The notes under the pieces: generated by a model
What the model was told of the DNA's origin: nothing
What the model saw: only the letters and a program-made list of their open reading frames with translations
Database searches by the model: none
Assembly: GCA_017649645.1 (NCBI GenBank)
Contig: JAGCGK010000197.1
Location: 26,582 to 90,581 of the forward strand
Origin: Clostridiales bacterium
Lineage (GTDB): Bacteria; Bacillota; Clostridia; Saccharofermentanales; Saccharofermentanaceae
Length of the DNA stretch: 64,000 nt
Direction: 5' to 3'
Shown here: one piece after another, positions 44,774-56,200 of the stretch
How the letters are laid out: every line of letters begins with the position of its first letter
How positions within the stretch are numbered: the stretch's first letter is position 1
Position numbers and translations under genes: made by a program

Positions 44774-45953
44774 TACAGAATTAATAAAAGAAAAGATCTC
44801 AAGGTACGTACTCGCTGCCATAAGAAACGAGAGCGAACCTGACGATGCCAGATTAAAAGAGATCATCGCCAACGTCATAAGTGAGGATTCCGAAAAACTC
44901 GGACTGTCACTTAACGAGAAAAGAGAACTGGCGTCAAATGTCTTCAACAGTCTAAGAAGACTCGATGTCATCGAACCGATGATGCAAGATCCTGCTGTAA
45001 CAGAGATCATGGTAAATGGTCCTGACAATATATTTTTCGAAAAAAACGGAAAGCTTTTCAGATCGGAGATCAGGTTTAAAGATAAAAACTCCCTCCAGAC
45101 ATTAATCTCGTGCTTTTTTGCAAATTCTAACCGACCATTAAATGAAGCTAATCCTATCTCCGATCTGAGACTTCCTGACGGCTCCAGAGCAAATGCTGTC
45201 CTTCCTCCAATAGCACCTGACGGTCCTATTCTTACCATTAGAAAGTTTACGGGTATAAGACACGATATCTCTTCTTTGATCAAGCAGGGATTTATAAGCA
45301 GCGACATCGCCAAGTTCTTATATGAATGCGTAAAGAATAAAAAGACGATATTTCTATGTGGCGGTACAGGTTGCGGAAAGACAACTTTTTTGAATACGAT
45401 CTCAAGCTTTATACCTAAGGATGAGCGTATCGTAACGATAGAAGACTCAGCCGAATTAAGTCTTCAGGGAATAACCAATCTGGTACGCCTTGAGGCCAGA
45501 CTTCCGGGACCTGAGGGAAACGGCGAAGTAACAATAGGAACACTGATAAGAGCAGCCCTGCGCATGAGACCGGACAGGATCATAGTCGGCGAAGTAAGAG
45601 GCACAGAAAGCGCCGATATGATGCATGCACTTAATACCGGTCATCCGGGTTCCATGTGCACTGGTCATGCTAATTCATGCTATGAGATGCTTGAGAGGTT
45701 GACAGGAATGGTTATCGCAGGTTCAGGTCTTCCTTTTGATGCAGTTATATCCCAGATCTCCATGGGTATAGATCTGGTTATCCATATAACAAGAAATAAA
45801 GACGGAAGAAGATATGTGGATGAGATAAGCAGTCTCCTTCCTCCGGTTGACGGAGAATTTAAACTTATGACTTTATTCACTAACGAAGGAGGCGAGAAAA
45901 TTGAACAACATTGCTCTGATGAAACACTTCAGAAGATCTCGTCGTTCAGATGA
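44754..45953 (+). CDS. cpaF: CpaF/TadA pilus assembly ATPase
   Basis: 399 residues. Type II/IV secretion ATPase of the CpaF type: DPAVTEIMVNGPDNIFFEKNG, RLPDGSRANAVLPP, Walker A CGGTGCGKTTFLN, VTIEDSAELSL (Asp box), Walker B region RPDRIIVGEVRG, and HALNTGHPGSMCTGHANS (His box). It powers assembly of Flp-type pili. The ATG lies in the end of the upstream gene with only a weak ribosome-binding site, implying coupled translation. Confidence 0.95.
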   Translation: MKQLRYDTELIKEKISRYVLAAIRNESEPDDARLKEIIANVISEDSEKLGLSLNEKRELASNVFNSLRRLDVIEPMMQDPAVTEIMVNGPDNIFFEKNGKLFRSEIRFKDKNSLQTLISCFFANSNRPLNEANPISDLRLPDGSRANAVLPPIAPDGPILTIRKFTGIRHDISSLIKQGFISSDIAKFLYECVKNKKTIFLCGGTGCGKTTFLNTISSFIPKDERIVTIEDSAELSLQGITNLVRLEARLPGPEGNGEVTIGTLIRAALRMRPDRIIVGEVRGTESADMMHALNTGHPGSMCTGHANSCYEMLERLTGMVIAGSGLPFDAVISQISMGIDLVIHITRNKDGRRYVDEISSLLPPVDGEFKLMTLFTNEGGEKIEQHCSDETLQKISSFR

Positions 45954-47451
45954 TGAGGATATTAAGAGCATTAAAAGATCAACCAGGATCAAGATGCTAT
46001 GGATCTATCCTATAATAGTTATACTTATTATCTTCCTGTCCTCAATGTTCATAGATAATCTTGTAGTCAGGATCATACTTTCAGTGGTCTTAAGTATCTT
46101 TCCATTTATCTCGATCACTGACAGATTGTTTTCCATGAGATATACCCATCTCAGGACTCAACTTTTGGTCCTTCTTCAATCTCTTTGTACGAGTGTCAGC
46201 AGCGGCTACACAATAGAAAGGTCCGTATGCCAGGTTCGTCCCGTAATCGAACAGACATTCGGTAAGAAAAGTACGGTAATTGAGCCGCTTATTAAACTTG
46301 AGCACAACATTAATATGCACAGAGACCTAAGCTTTGCCCTTGATTCTTTTGCAAGGGAGCTCCATTTTCCTGAGATCCTTCCCGTTTTCCATGCCCTGGG
46401 AATCGCGGGAAGGATCGGCAATAACTCTTTGGAGATATTAAGAAGCAGTTGTCAGATGATGTCGGAAATGAGTGCAGTAAAAGATGAGATCGAAGCACAG
46501 AACTCAGGCAAGAATGCAGAGGCAATGATTCTTTGCCTAATGCCGTTTGTCATAACATTTGCTCTTAATCATATGGGCGGAGACTATATATCTGAAGCTA
46601 GAAACGTACCTTTGGGTAATGTTCTCATGACCATTGCTTTTATCCTTTGCATTATCGCTGCCGCGCTCTTATTTAAATATATGACGCACGATACTTCTGT
46701 CAGAAAAAGCAGAAAATTTGAATCTGACAAAGAAGAAAAATATATACTGACAAAATATGCACTGAAGCTTTTTCCTCAAAACTTTATATCATCCAGATAT
46801 GAACTTCTGAGCGCGTTGTCAAATAGCCCGCGAAAAGCATATGAACATTATCTAAAAAAGCAACTGGTTGCCTGTTCGCTATTAACCGTACTTACAGCAG
46901 CTATTCTTCTTTTGATCAATAAACCTATATGGCTGTCATTATTCATATTCATTCCGGTCTCCTATCTTAACTATCTGGATATAAGAAGAGAATGTAACTT
47001 AAGGAAAGAAGAACTGATGAGAGATCTTCCTCTCTTCTTGTGTCTGATGTCTACTCTGTTGGAGGCCGGAATGCTCCTTCCGAGAGCCATAGAAATATCT
47101 TCGGAAGCTTTTCCTAATAACAAGAGTCTTTCATTCGAGATAAAAAACTTAAGAGCCATGATCCTATCCGGTATTCCAGCTCCTGATGCAATTGAAAAAC
47201 TTTCACTTAGGATCAAAGTACCTGAAGCTCAGGCTGCGCTCCTTCTCATATCAAGATACGGAAGATTAGGTTCTTCTGAAGTACTAAATCTTCTTTCACT
47301 TCAGGCTTCTGCATGCTGGAATCTGACACGAAATGCTGAAAGAAAAAAACAGGAAAGAGAGTCTCTTGGAATGATGCTTCCTATGACTCTGGATTTTATT
47401 TGTGTATTGCTCGTTGCTATGACTCCTGCAGTTATATCCCTACGTATTTAG
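45901..47451 (+). CDS. Fused TadB-TadC pilus assembly membrane protein
   Basis: 516 residues. Two T2SSF-type units in one chain: the first (about 40-260) with helices near 30-65 and 190-255, the second (about 290-516) with helices near 320-360 and 495-516. Each has the cytoplasmic helical domain typical of TadB and TadC. The TTG start at 45901 is supported by AAGGAGG 8 nt upstream, inside cpaF; it overlaps cpaF by 53 bp. TadB and TadC are normally separate proteins forming the inner-membrane platform, so this is a one-chain platform. Confidence 0.85.
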   Translation: MNNIALMKHFRRSRRSDDEDIKSIKRSTRIKMLWIYPIIVILIIFLSSMFIDNLVVRIILSVVLSIFPFISITDRLFSMRYTHLRTQLLVLLQSLCTSVSSGYTIERSVCQVRPVIEQTFGKKSTVIEPLIKLEHNINMHRDLSFALDSFARELHFPEILPVFHALGIAGRIGNNSLEILRSSCQMMSEMSAVKDEIEAQNSGKNAEAMILCLMPFVITFALNHMGGDYISEARNVPLGNVLMTIAFILCIIAAALLFKYMTHDTSVRKSRKFESDKEEKYILTKYALKLFPQNFISSRYELLSALSNSPRKAYEHYLKKQLVACSLLTVLTAAILLLINKPIWLSLFIFIPVSYLNYLDIRRECNLRKEELMRDLPLFLCLMSTLLEAGMLLPRAIEISSEAFPNNKSLSFEIKNLRAMILSGIPAPDAIEKLSLRIKVPEAQAALLLISRYGRLGSSEVLNLLSLQASACWNLTRNAERKKQERESLGMMLPMTLDFICVLLVAMTPAVISLRI

Positions 47452-47463
47452 AAAGGAGGTTTA

Positions 47464-47628
47464 ATGAAAAAAGTTCGCAATAAAAAAGGAATGGGAACCG
47501 TAGAGATAGTCATCATCATTGCAGTACTTGTTACACTTGCTTTGATATTCAGGGAAAGCCTGATATCTTACGGTAAAAAAGTCATAGATTATTGCTTTGA
47601 TGATAATAAAGTAATTGGTTCCCTCTGA
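47464..47628 (+). CDS. Flp-type (type IVb) prepilin
   Basis: 54 residues, too short for many gene finders. A basic leader ends KNKKG, followed by MGTVEIVIIIAVLVTLALIF and a short polar tail (YCFDDNKVIGSL). Cleavage after Gly gives Met at +1 and Glu at +5, the hallmark of type IV pilins, with the hydrophobic helix following. AAAGGAGG lies 4 nt from the ATG, 12 bp after the TadBC stop. It is the structural subunit of the pilus predicted for this locus. The tail has a single Cys. Confidence 0.9.
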   Translation: MKKVRNKKGMGTVEIVIIIAVLVTLALIFRESLISYGKKVIDYCFDDNKVIGSL

Positions 47629-47702
47629 ACAATCTATTTAAAACACATTTATCTGTCTATAAAAATACATCCAAAATTCTAATTAATCAGAGGTAAGACT
47701 AC

Positions 47703-48812
47703 ATGAAGATCAGAAAAGGTCCCTATGGCTATTTTGCGGTATACGAGATCAAAGATATGCAACAGGTTTACAAATATGCATGGGATACAATAAAGGATCA
47801 TTTGGTCGATGGCTTATTATGTGCCTACGACGAAGAAACGAGAAAAGGAAATGAGTTATTGTATGACTTTTCAGGTTTGATCAAAATAACTGAACAGGAA
47901 GCAATCAATACTGATTTAAAGACTAAGCGCAAAGCCATAGGTGATCTTTTCAATTTAATCAACAAACTGGGAGATTATCTTCTTCCGGCAGATAATCTCA
48001 TACTTGATCCAGACTATATCTTTTTCGATATGGATCAGGAAAAGATCAATCTCTGTTATATTCCTCTCATGACAGAATCAACAATAGATATATCCTTATT
48101 GGATTATGGAAAACTTGAAAAGCTGCTTTCCAGTGAATTCTTCAGATCCTCACTTTCTGAAGATGAGATAACCTCACTAATTTATTCAGTCAAATCAAAT
48201 AATGAAGAATTGTATGGTAAGGTAACCGAATCCATAATGACAAATACTACCGAGCCTAAAAAGGAACTGAACATCAATAAACTCAGTTTCATTCTGCTGA
48301 TGATCTTTTCATTTATAACTCTCATCTTTTCTATTCTGTTTTTGGACAGGATCTGTTCTATTATACTTGGAATCATCTTTTGTTGTCTTCTGGTCAAGAC
48401 TTTATATGATCACAAGAAAGATAAGGCTAAACCTGAGACCAGTGATCTATCTAAAGACAGAACACAGATATTATTTGAAAAGGATCCGGATATTCCTGAT
48501 GATAACTGCAATCTGTTTTCTTTTGCTTCCATCGAATCTGTCGAAGATAAAAAGGCTTACGGAATATATGCAAGTGAAACAACGATCGGATCTGACAGAT
48601 TCTTAGCGGATATTTATTTAGATGACGAAAAGATATCAGCGCTTCAGGCCAAGATACTCAAAGAAGATAACAGTTTCTTTGTTATGGATTGTTCTGACAA
48701 GAATAATACATATCTTGAAAACAGGGCTTTAGAAAAAGAAAAGCCTTACGAGATTAAAGACGGACATGAAATAAGATTCGGAGATAAAGTATTCCTTTTT
48801 AAGATCAATTAA
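47703..48812 (+). CDS. DUF6382 and FHA domain protein
   Basis: 369 residues. N-terminal region of the DUF6382 type (residues about 1-175, with GNELLYDFSGLIKITEQEA), two membrane helices (about 196-235), then a C-terminal FHA domain (about 290-369: IGSDRFLADIYLDDEKISALQAKI..., NNTYLENRALEKEKPYEIKDGHEIRFGDKVFLF). FHA domains bind phospho-threonine. AGAGG precedes the ATG. It lies 74 bp after the pilin gene; such proteins are commonly found with Tad loci in Clostridia, suggesting phosphorylation-linked control. Its stop overlaps the stop of atpC. Confidence 0.85.
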   Translation: MKIRKGPYGYFAVYEIKDMQQVYKYAWDTIKDHLVDGLLCAYDEETRKGNELLYDFSGLIKITEQEAINTDLKTKRKAIGDLFNLINKLGDYLLPADNLILDPDYIFFDMDQEKINLCYIPLMTESTIDISLLDYGKLEKLLSSEFFRSSLSEDEITSLIYSVKSNNEELYGKVTESIMTNTTEPKKELNINKLSFILLMIFSFITLIFSILFLDRICSIILGIIFCCLLVKTLYDHKKDKAKPETSDLSKDRTQILFEKDPDIPDDNCNLFSFASIESVEDKKAYGIYASETTIGSDRFLADIYLDDEKISALQAKILKEDNSFFVMDCSDKNNTYLENRALEKEKPYEIKDGHEIRFGDKVFLFKIN

Positions 48813-49278
48813 TCTTCCTTGGTTTTTAATTGTTCCAAGATACGCTTTTGCTCTTCAGTTCCATGAGACTCAACAAGATGAAGTCTGGCTTTTGCTCTGT
48901 TGATATTATCTTTACAAGCCAACTCTCTGAAATCATGGATAGTAGGATCTCTTAGGATCTCTTCATTTTCAACAATGGAATTAAAAGCTCGTTTAACATC
49001 GATATCTTCAACCCATTCAGCGGAATTACAAACGATCAATGCCATATGCTGGCTTATCTCAGCATAACCCTCTGTTATGACGCAGTATCTCTTCTCTCCG
49101 TTAATGTTAAAGGAACAGGTTCCCGGAAAAAGAGCAAATACGATAGGCATATGTCCGGACATTACACCGATGGAACCATCCTGTGTAGGCAAAGAGATAC
49201 TATCAGCTTTTCCTTCGAAAAAGTTGTGATAAGGCGTTACTACGGTAACCAGTATCTGATGTTTCTTAACTTCTGCCA

Positions 49279-49279
<1 letters not shown>
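48809..49279 (-). CDS. atpC: ATP synthase epsilon subunit
   Basis: 156 residues. N-terminal beta-sandwich (VTPYHNFFEGKADSISLPTQDGSIGVMSGHMPIVFALFPG...) and a C-terminal helical hairpin (residues about 95-150). It is part of the central stalk, couples rotation to catalysis and can inhibit hydrolysis. Its ATG shares the A of the atpD stop (TAATG). Last gene of the operon; converges with the FHA gene with 4 bp overlap, leaving no room for a dedicated terminator. Confidence 0.93.
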
Positions 49280-50676
<1,397 letters not shown>

Positions 50677-50686
50677 TCACCTCTCG

Positions 50687-51622
50687 TCAAATATTATCAG
50701 CCTGCTCGGCTCCGTTAATGATCTCAGTAAGTTCGTTTGTGATCTTAGTCTGTCTTGCCCTGTTACTTAAGAGCTCGAGTTTCTTGATCATCTCATCAGC
50801 ATTCTTGGAAGCATTGTCCATCGCTGTCATCCTGGCGGTCTGTTCGCTTGAATAAGCCTCCACCATCGCGCCGTATACCATAGCATTAAGATATGTATCG
50901 ATAAGGAAGTTAAATACTGTTCCGGCGTTCGGACTATACTCCATCTCGGAACCTTCCTCCAAAGCTACACCCGGATCACCGATGTTTTCCGGAAGCACTG
51001 CCGTGATGGACTTCTTATCAATAGGCACGAGTCTAAGGATGATCGGCTTCATATTAATAGCCGATGCCATCTTGGTATATATAAGATAAACAAGGTCATA
51101 TTCGTTGGACTGAAACTTCTCCTTGATTATCGTTGCCACTTCCCTTGCCTGATAGAAAGTCGGTTCAGAAATCGGATACGAGAACTCAGGATCAACGTTA
51201 TAACCGTTCTTCTTAAGTTTTTCCTTAGCAAGCTTTCCGAAAACATAAAGCGTGTAGGAAGTTGAAAGTCCCTTGGCAGTATTATCAAGGATCTTCTGCT
51301 GAACATGCTGCTCAGTAGTCTTAACAACTTCGTTATTATAGACTCCTGCTAAGCCCTGATCACCGCTAAGTACGAAGTAAGCGATCTTCCAAGTTCCTTC
51401 TTTTTTCTGCTCGAGATTACAGTAAGGATTATCTATCTGATAATCACCGTGAAGTATTTCAAGCATACTCTCGGCACAAAGAGAGAAAAAAGGATAGACT
51501 GTCTCATGCAAAGCCCTGGAGCGTCGCATTTTTGCAGCACTGACGAGCTGCATCGCACGTGTCATCTGTCCGATATCGTCAACACTTTTTATTCTCTTTT
51601 TAATCTCATTAGGATTATCCAT
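50687..51622 (-). CDS. atpG: ATP synthase gamma subunit
   Basis: 311 residues, slightly longer than usual (about 285-290). Central stalk subunit. N-terminal coiled coil NEIKKRIKSVDDIGQMTRAMQLVSAAKMRR; C-terminal helix RMTAMDNASKNADEMIKKLELLSNRARQTKITNELTEII. VLSGDQGLAGVYNNEV is the conserved Rossmann-like segment. It lies 18 bp after the fused alpha gene. Confidence 0.96.
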   Translation of the reverse strand: MDNPNEIKKRIKSVDDIGQMTRAMQLVSAAKMRRSRALHETVYPFFSLCAESMLEILHGDYQIDNPYCNLEQKKEGTWKIAYFVLSGDQGLAGVYNNEVVKTTEQHVQQKILDNTAKGLSTSYTLYVFGKLAKEKLKKNGYNVDPEFSYPISEPTFYQAREVATIIKEKFQSNEYDLVYLIYTKMASAINMKPIILRLVPIDKKSITAVLPENIGDPGVALEEGSEMEYSPNAGTVFNFLIDTYLNAMVYGAMVEAYSSEQTARMTAMDNASKNADEMIKKLELLSNRARQTKITNELTEIINGAEQADNI

Positions 51623-51640
51623 ACTATATCTTCTTTGGTC

Positions 51641-53575
51641 TTACTCTTCTCTGTACTCAGTATGCTCGGCTATGAACTTCTCCTTATACTCATCGTAGAT
51701 CTCATCGATCTTTGCCTGAGATTCAGGAGTAAATTCACCTGTCTTACTGATGGTCCTATACACGCCATTATAAAGAACGTGGATATAATCAAGGAAACCG
51801 TCAACAAAATCATCGATATCCTCGCGGGCAACAAAGTTCAGACGGTCAGTTGTGGCAATATAAAGAAGGACAACCTGCTCTTCCATATCAAGCGGACTGA
51901 ACTGCTCCTGCTTAAGGATAGTGTTCATTACTACGCCTCGCTTCAACTGAAGCTGTGTATTCTCATCAAGGTCTGAACCAAACTGCGCAAACGCAGCCAT
52001 TTCTCTTGCCTGAGCAAGAGAAATACGAAGCGGTCCGCCAACCTTCTTGATAGCTTTTGTCTGAGCTGCACCACCGACACGGGATACGGAAAGACCAACG
52101 TTTATTGCAGGTCTTTGACCGGAGAAGAAAAGTTCGGACTCAAGATATATCTGACCGTCCGTAATGGAGATTACGTTAGTCGGGATATAAGCTGAGATAT
52201 CTCCTCCCTGTGTCTCGATGATAGGAAGTGCAGTTATAGAACCTCCGCCAAGATCGGATGAGAGCTTAGCTGCTCGCTCCAAAAGTCTTGAATGGAGATA
52301 GAATACATCACCAGGATATGCTTCACGTCCTGGAGGTCTTCTAAGGAGAAGTGATATCGCACGATAAGCCTGAGCATGCTTACTAAGATCATCGTATACG
52401 ATAAGAACATCCTTGTGATGCTTAAACATGAACTGCTCGGCAATAGCACAGCCCGAATATGGAGCAATGTACTGCAAAGATGCCGAATCAGAGGAACTGG
52501 CGGCAACGATTACCGTATATGAGAGCGCGTCATGTTTTTCGAGAGTATTAACGGTAGAAACGATAGTACTCATCTTCTGACCTATAGCTACATAGATACA
52601 GATAACATCTTTATCTTTCTGATTGATGATGGTATCAATGGCAATTGCCGTCTTACCTGTCTGACGGTCACCGATGATAAGTTCTCTTTGTCCTCTTCCG
52701 ATAGGTGTAAGAGCATCAACTGCGGTAATACCGGTCTGCAAAGGCTGGTTGACAGGTGATCTCTCAACGATAGAAGGAGCCGGTGACTCGATAGGTCTCT
52801 TGTCGTTATAACGGATGATTCCCTTACCGTCTATCGGGTTACCGAGAGGACTTACGACACGTCCCAAAAGTCCGTGTCCGACAGGAACAGAAACAGTCTC
52901 TCCTGTTCTCTTACAGATCATGCCTTCAGTAACTGTCTCACCTTTTGTAAGGAGGACTACGCCTACTTTGTCGAGTTCAAGGTTCATGGCGATACCTGTA
53001 GCACCGCTCGAGAAAGTGATAAGCTCCGTAGACTTACATTTATTGATACCTTCAACCATAGCAACACCGTCGCTTACGCTCTTTACGGTACCGACTTCGT
53101 CTATGGTAGTAACTTTAAGGAATGTCTCCTTGAGTTTTTTGGTTACACTCGTCAGTGTAATACTGTCATCAGCTTCGATCTCTTCGTCTGTAGCCCAGAG
53201 ATTTTTATCAAAAAGAGCTGACGTAGGAGCTTCCTGGTACATGGAAAGAGCTTCTTCGATACTCTCCTTGATCTCTTGACCGGTAAAGTTGGAGATATCA
53301 TTCTCTTTGATCTCCGACTCGTCCACAACCTTACGATTACGCTTGATAAACTCACTTATACGACCGAGCTGGCCCTTTACGCTGTAATCGTATCTGTGAC
53401 CAAGAGCATAGATAGCAAAACCGCTGATGAGAGATTCATCGCGCTTAGCTTCATACTCGTAGTTCTTGATCTTGTTGATCGAGGCAAAACGCCTGATGAT
53501 GAGATCGATTCTCTCATCGTCAAGTTTTTCGGCATAGACGAGCTTTATAAGGATTGTCTTATCATTGCTGTCCAT
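51641..53575 (-). CDS. atpA: ATP synthase alpha subunit with N-terminal delta C-terminal domain (delta-alpha fusion)
   Basis: 644 residues, about 140 longer than a normal alpha. Residues about 7-80 (e.g. [18 protein letters not shown], then [28 protein letters not shown]) align in order with the C-terminal domain of delta/OSCP; compare the delta motif LIGGFVxRIGDxxYDGSVRGQLxRL. Residues about 81-150 are an acidic linker, and 151-644 a standard alpha: [19 protein letters not shown], Walker [65 protein letters not shown]. No delta N-terminal domain or separate atpH exists in the operon. It overlaps atpF by 14 bp; GAGGTG lies 10 nt upstream of the ATG. The peripheral stalk must join alpha and b in an unusual way. 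Confidence 0.95.
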   Translation of the reverse strand: MDSNDKTILIKLVYAEKLDDERIDLIIRRFASINKIKNYEYEAKRDESLISGFAIYALGHRYDYSVKGQLGRISEFIKRNRKVVDESEIKENDISNFTGQEIKESIEEALSMYQEAPTSALFDKNLWATDEEIEADDSITLTSVTKKLKETFLKVTTIDEVGTVKSVSDGVAMVEGINKCKSTELITFSSGATGIAMNLELDKVGVVLLTKGETVTEGMICKRTGETVSVPVGHGLLGRVVSPLGNPIDGKGIIRYNDKRPIESPAPSIVERSPVNQPLQTGITAVDALTPIGRGQRELIIGDRQTGKTAIAIDTIINQKDKDVICIYVAIGQKMSTIVSTVNTLEKHDALSYTVIVAASSSDSASLQYIAPYSGCAIAEQFMFKHHKDVLIVYDDLSKHAQAYRAISLLLRRPPGREAYPGDVFYLHSRLLERAAKLSSDLGGGSITALPIIETQGGDISAYIPTNVISITDGQIYLESELFFSGQRPAINVGLSVSRVGGAAQTKAIKKVGGPLRISLAQAREMAAFAQFGSDLDENTQLQLKRGVVMNTILKQEQFSPLDMEEQVVLLYIATTDRLNFVAREDIDDFVDGFLDYIHVLYNGVYRTISKTGEFTPESQAKIDEIYDEYKEKFIAEHTEYREE

Positions 53576-54140
53576 CGATCTTATTCACCTCTGCATCAAG
53601 TATGCGGTTTGCGTGCTTCAGACAAAGCTCTTCGAGAGTCTGCTTAGAAACGATCTCTCCGATTACCTTCTCGGAAACTTCAACGGCGAGATCTGTAACC
53701 TCGTCCTTAACTTCTTCGAGAGCGGTCTTCTTGATCTTCTTAACTTCGTCATCAGCCTTCAACAAAGTCTGCTGAGCTTCTTCGTTTGCTTTGGAGATAA
53801 TGATACTTGCCTGGCTTTCTGCATTTTCCTTGGCTTCGTTGATTATCTGAGCAGCCTCGGTCCTTGCAGCATCGATGATCTGCTTACTCTCATCGATCCT
53901 TGCCTGAGCATCCTGTTCAGCCTTCTCGGCACCTTCAACCTTATCCTTAACGAGCTTTTGTCTGTCATTAAGAAGTTTGATCATCGGCTTAAAGATGACA
54001 AACTTGATGATCAAAAATGAGATCAGAACCGTTATGATCGCGATAACAGCTGTGGACAGATAACCGCCCAACTGTTCCGGCGAGAAAAGACCCGGTTCTT
54101 CTGCAGCCTCGGCTGACAATAAGATATATTGATAAAGCAT
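53562..54140 (-). CDS. atpF: ATP synthase b subunit
   Basis: 192 residues. N-terminal membrane helix ([26 protein letters not shown]), then a long Ala/Glu/Lys-rich dimerising coiled coil through [20 protein letters not shown]... to [12 protein letters not shown]. Slightly longer than the usual 160-170, with a C-terminal extension ending KIDGQQ. It normally meets delta at the top of the stator; here its partner would be the delta domain on alpha. AGAGGAA precedes the ATG. Confidence 0.94.
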   Translation of the reverse strand: MLYQYILLSAEAAEEPGLFSPEQLGGYLSTAVIAIITVLISFLIIKFVIFKPMIKLLNDRQKLVKDKVEGAEKAEQDAQARIDESKQIIDAARTEAAQIINEAKENAESQASIIISKANEEAQQTLLKADDEVKKIKKTALEEVKDEVTDLAVEVSEKVIGEIVSKQTLEELCLKHANRILDAEVNKIDGQQ

Positions 54141-54180
54141 ATTCTATTCCTCTTTTTTCAATATTAGTGTTTTCGAAAAA

Positions 54181-54450
54181 TCAGAATGTAAAGATCAAGA
54201 GCAATGCCGTAACAAGGGCATAGATCGCAACTGACTCGATAAATACGATAGCTGTCAAAAGGAGTGTCTGGATCTTGCTGAAGATCTCAGGCTGTCTTGC
54301 GCCTGCCTCTACTGCCTTACCTGCTGCAAGTCCCATACCGATAGCGCCGCCCAAAGCACCGAGACCGATAGCGATTCCTGCGCCAAGTCCTGCAAATCCC
54401 TTAGGATCCATTGCGAGCAATACAGGCATAATATTAAGTAATGTGTTCAT
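54181..54450 (-). CDS. atpE: ATP synthase c subunit
   Basis: 89 residues, two helices with the polar loop ARQPE. The ion-binding Glu is E72 in helix 2 (VFIESVAIY). Ser at +1 and Tyr at +5 match the Na+-type pattern ES...Y. The helix-1 position that is Gln in sodium-translocating rings (GQGYAAGKA) is Met here (GMGLAAGKA, M39), and the residue two after the Glu is Val rather than Thr. Ion specificity is therefore ambiguous. The Gly-rich helix 1 (GLGAGIAIGLGALGGAIGMG) packs the ring. GGAGG precedes the ATG. Confidence 0.95.
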   Translation of the reverse strand: MNTLLNIMPVLLAMDPKGFAGLGAGIAIGLGALGGAIGMGLAAGKAVEAGARQPEIFSKIQTLLLTAIVFIESVAIYALVTALLLIFTF

Positions 54451-54475
54451 ATCAAAACCTCCGAAAAGTTATTTC

Positions 54476-55387
54476 TTAATTATTCTCTACGGCTGCTGCC
54501 GATGTTTGTTTTTGAGCCAATTCCAAAGCTTCCTGCTTCTGCTGCTCCTTAAGAGCTTTTTTCTGAGCCTTCTTCTCTTTCTTCTCCTTGTCGAGTATCT
54601 CGGCTTCGTGAGCACCTTCGACTACTTCACCGATATAAGACATAAGAAGATAAGCAAATACCACAGCCTGAAGTATACCGTCGATGAGGTCGAACCACAG
54701 ACCGAAGATAGCCGGGAATATGATCGGTGTTACTATGGAAAGGAATTCCATGAAGATAAAAGCACCGAAGACGTTACCGAAAAGACGGAGTGAGAGCGAA
54801 ATAGGCTTGATGATGTAGTCAAGGATCTTAAACGGGACCATCGCAACCATAGGCGATTTAAGTGATCCCCAGAAACCTTTGATACCGACCATCCTAATAG
54901 AAGTAATGATCACGTAGATGATAGCCAACAAGGCCAAAGCTACCGGGAAAGCAATGTTCTTTGCAGGCGGTGATACATGGAACCATGAGATAACGTTACA
55001 GGAAAGAATGACCATTCCGAACGTTCCTATCATAGGTGCAATGCTCTCAGCCTGTTCTTTGCTAAGACCAAATCCTTCTGCTGATGAAATGATGAGTTCA
55101 ATTAAAAACTCTACGATCGTCTGACCCTTACCCGGGATCATCTCCTTCTTTCTGATCGCGATGGCGAACAGTATGATGATGATCGCTATGGCAATCCAGG
55201 AAACAATGGTAGCGTCCGTAATAACGAACTGCTGACCGCCGACCGTGAAGTATTCCTTCACCTGAAGGATTCCATGACTTATCTCTTCTCCTATATTTCC
55301 ACCCGGTATTATCTTCTCGATAAGGTGATCCAAGAAACTATGCCAGAATCTGGATAACCATGAACCAGTGGACAACACAAGATCCAT
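54476..55387 (-). CDS. atpB: ATP synthase a subunit
   Basis: 303 residues. Membrane half-channel subunit with the essential Arg in ISLSLRLFGNVFGAFIF. The hydrophobic helices are normal. After the last one, a 45-residue tail follows, rich in Lys, Glu, Ala and Gln (HEAEILDKEKKEKKAQKKALKEQQKQ... to AAAVENN), which is much longer than the short C-terminus of typical a subunits. GGGAGG precedes the ATG. First ATP synthase gene; upp lies 97 bp upstream. No atpI was seen. Confidence 0.95.
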   Translation of the reverse strand: MDLVLSTGSWLSRFWHSFLDHLIEKIIPGGNIGEEISHGILQVKEYFTVGGQQFVITDATIVSWIAIAIIIILFAIAIRKKEMIPGKGQTIVEFLIELIISSAEGFGLSKEQAESIAPMIGTFGMVILSCNVISWFHVSPPAKNIAFPVALALLAIIYVIITSIRMVGIKGFWGSLKSPMVAMVPFKILDYIIKPISLSLRLFGNVFGAFIFMEFLSIVTPIIFPAIFGLWFDLIDGILQAVVFAYLLMSYIGEVVEGAHEAEILDKEKKEKKAQKKALKEQQKQEALELAQKQTSAAAVENN

Positions 55388-55425
55388 ATATATACCTCCC
55401 GTTTTTAGTCTTTTTTACTTACAAA

Positions 55426-55450
55426 GGAGCTCAGATAAAATCTGAACTCC
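55426..55450 (-). terminator. Weak hairpin between upp and atpB
   Basis: Minus strand GGAGTTCAGAT TTT ATCTGAGCTCC forms a stem with one mismatch, then TTTGTAAG. The T-tract is poor, so it may be a partial terminator or attenuator lowering read-through from upp into the ATP synthase operon. Confidence 0.5.
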
Positions 55451-55483
55451 GTCATTGGCGTTTAATAGTTTGTCTGATCGCGG

Positions 55484-56161
<678 letters not shown>

Positions 56162-56200
56162 TCATATCGAGGAAAATATACACAAAACTCTTGTTTTATA

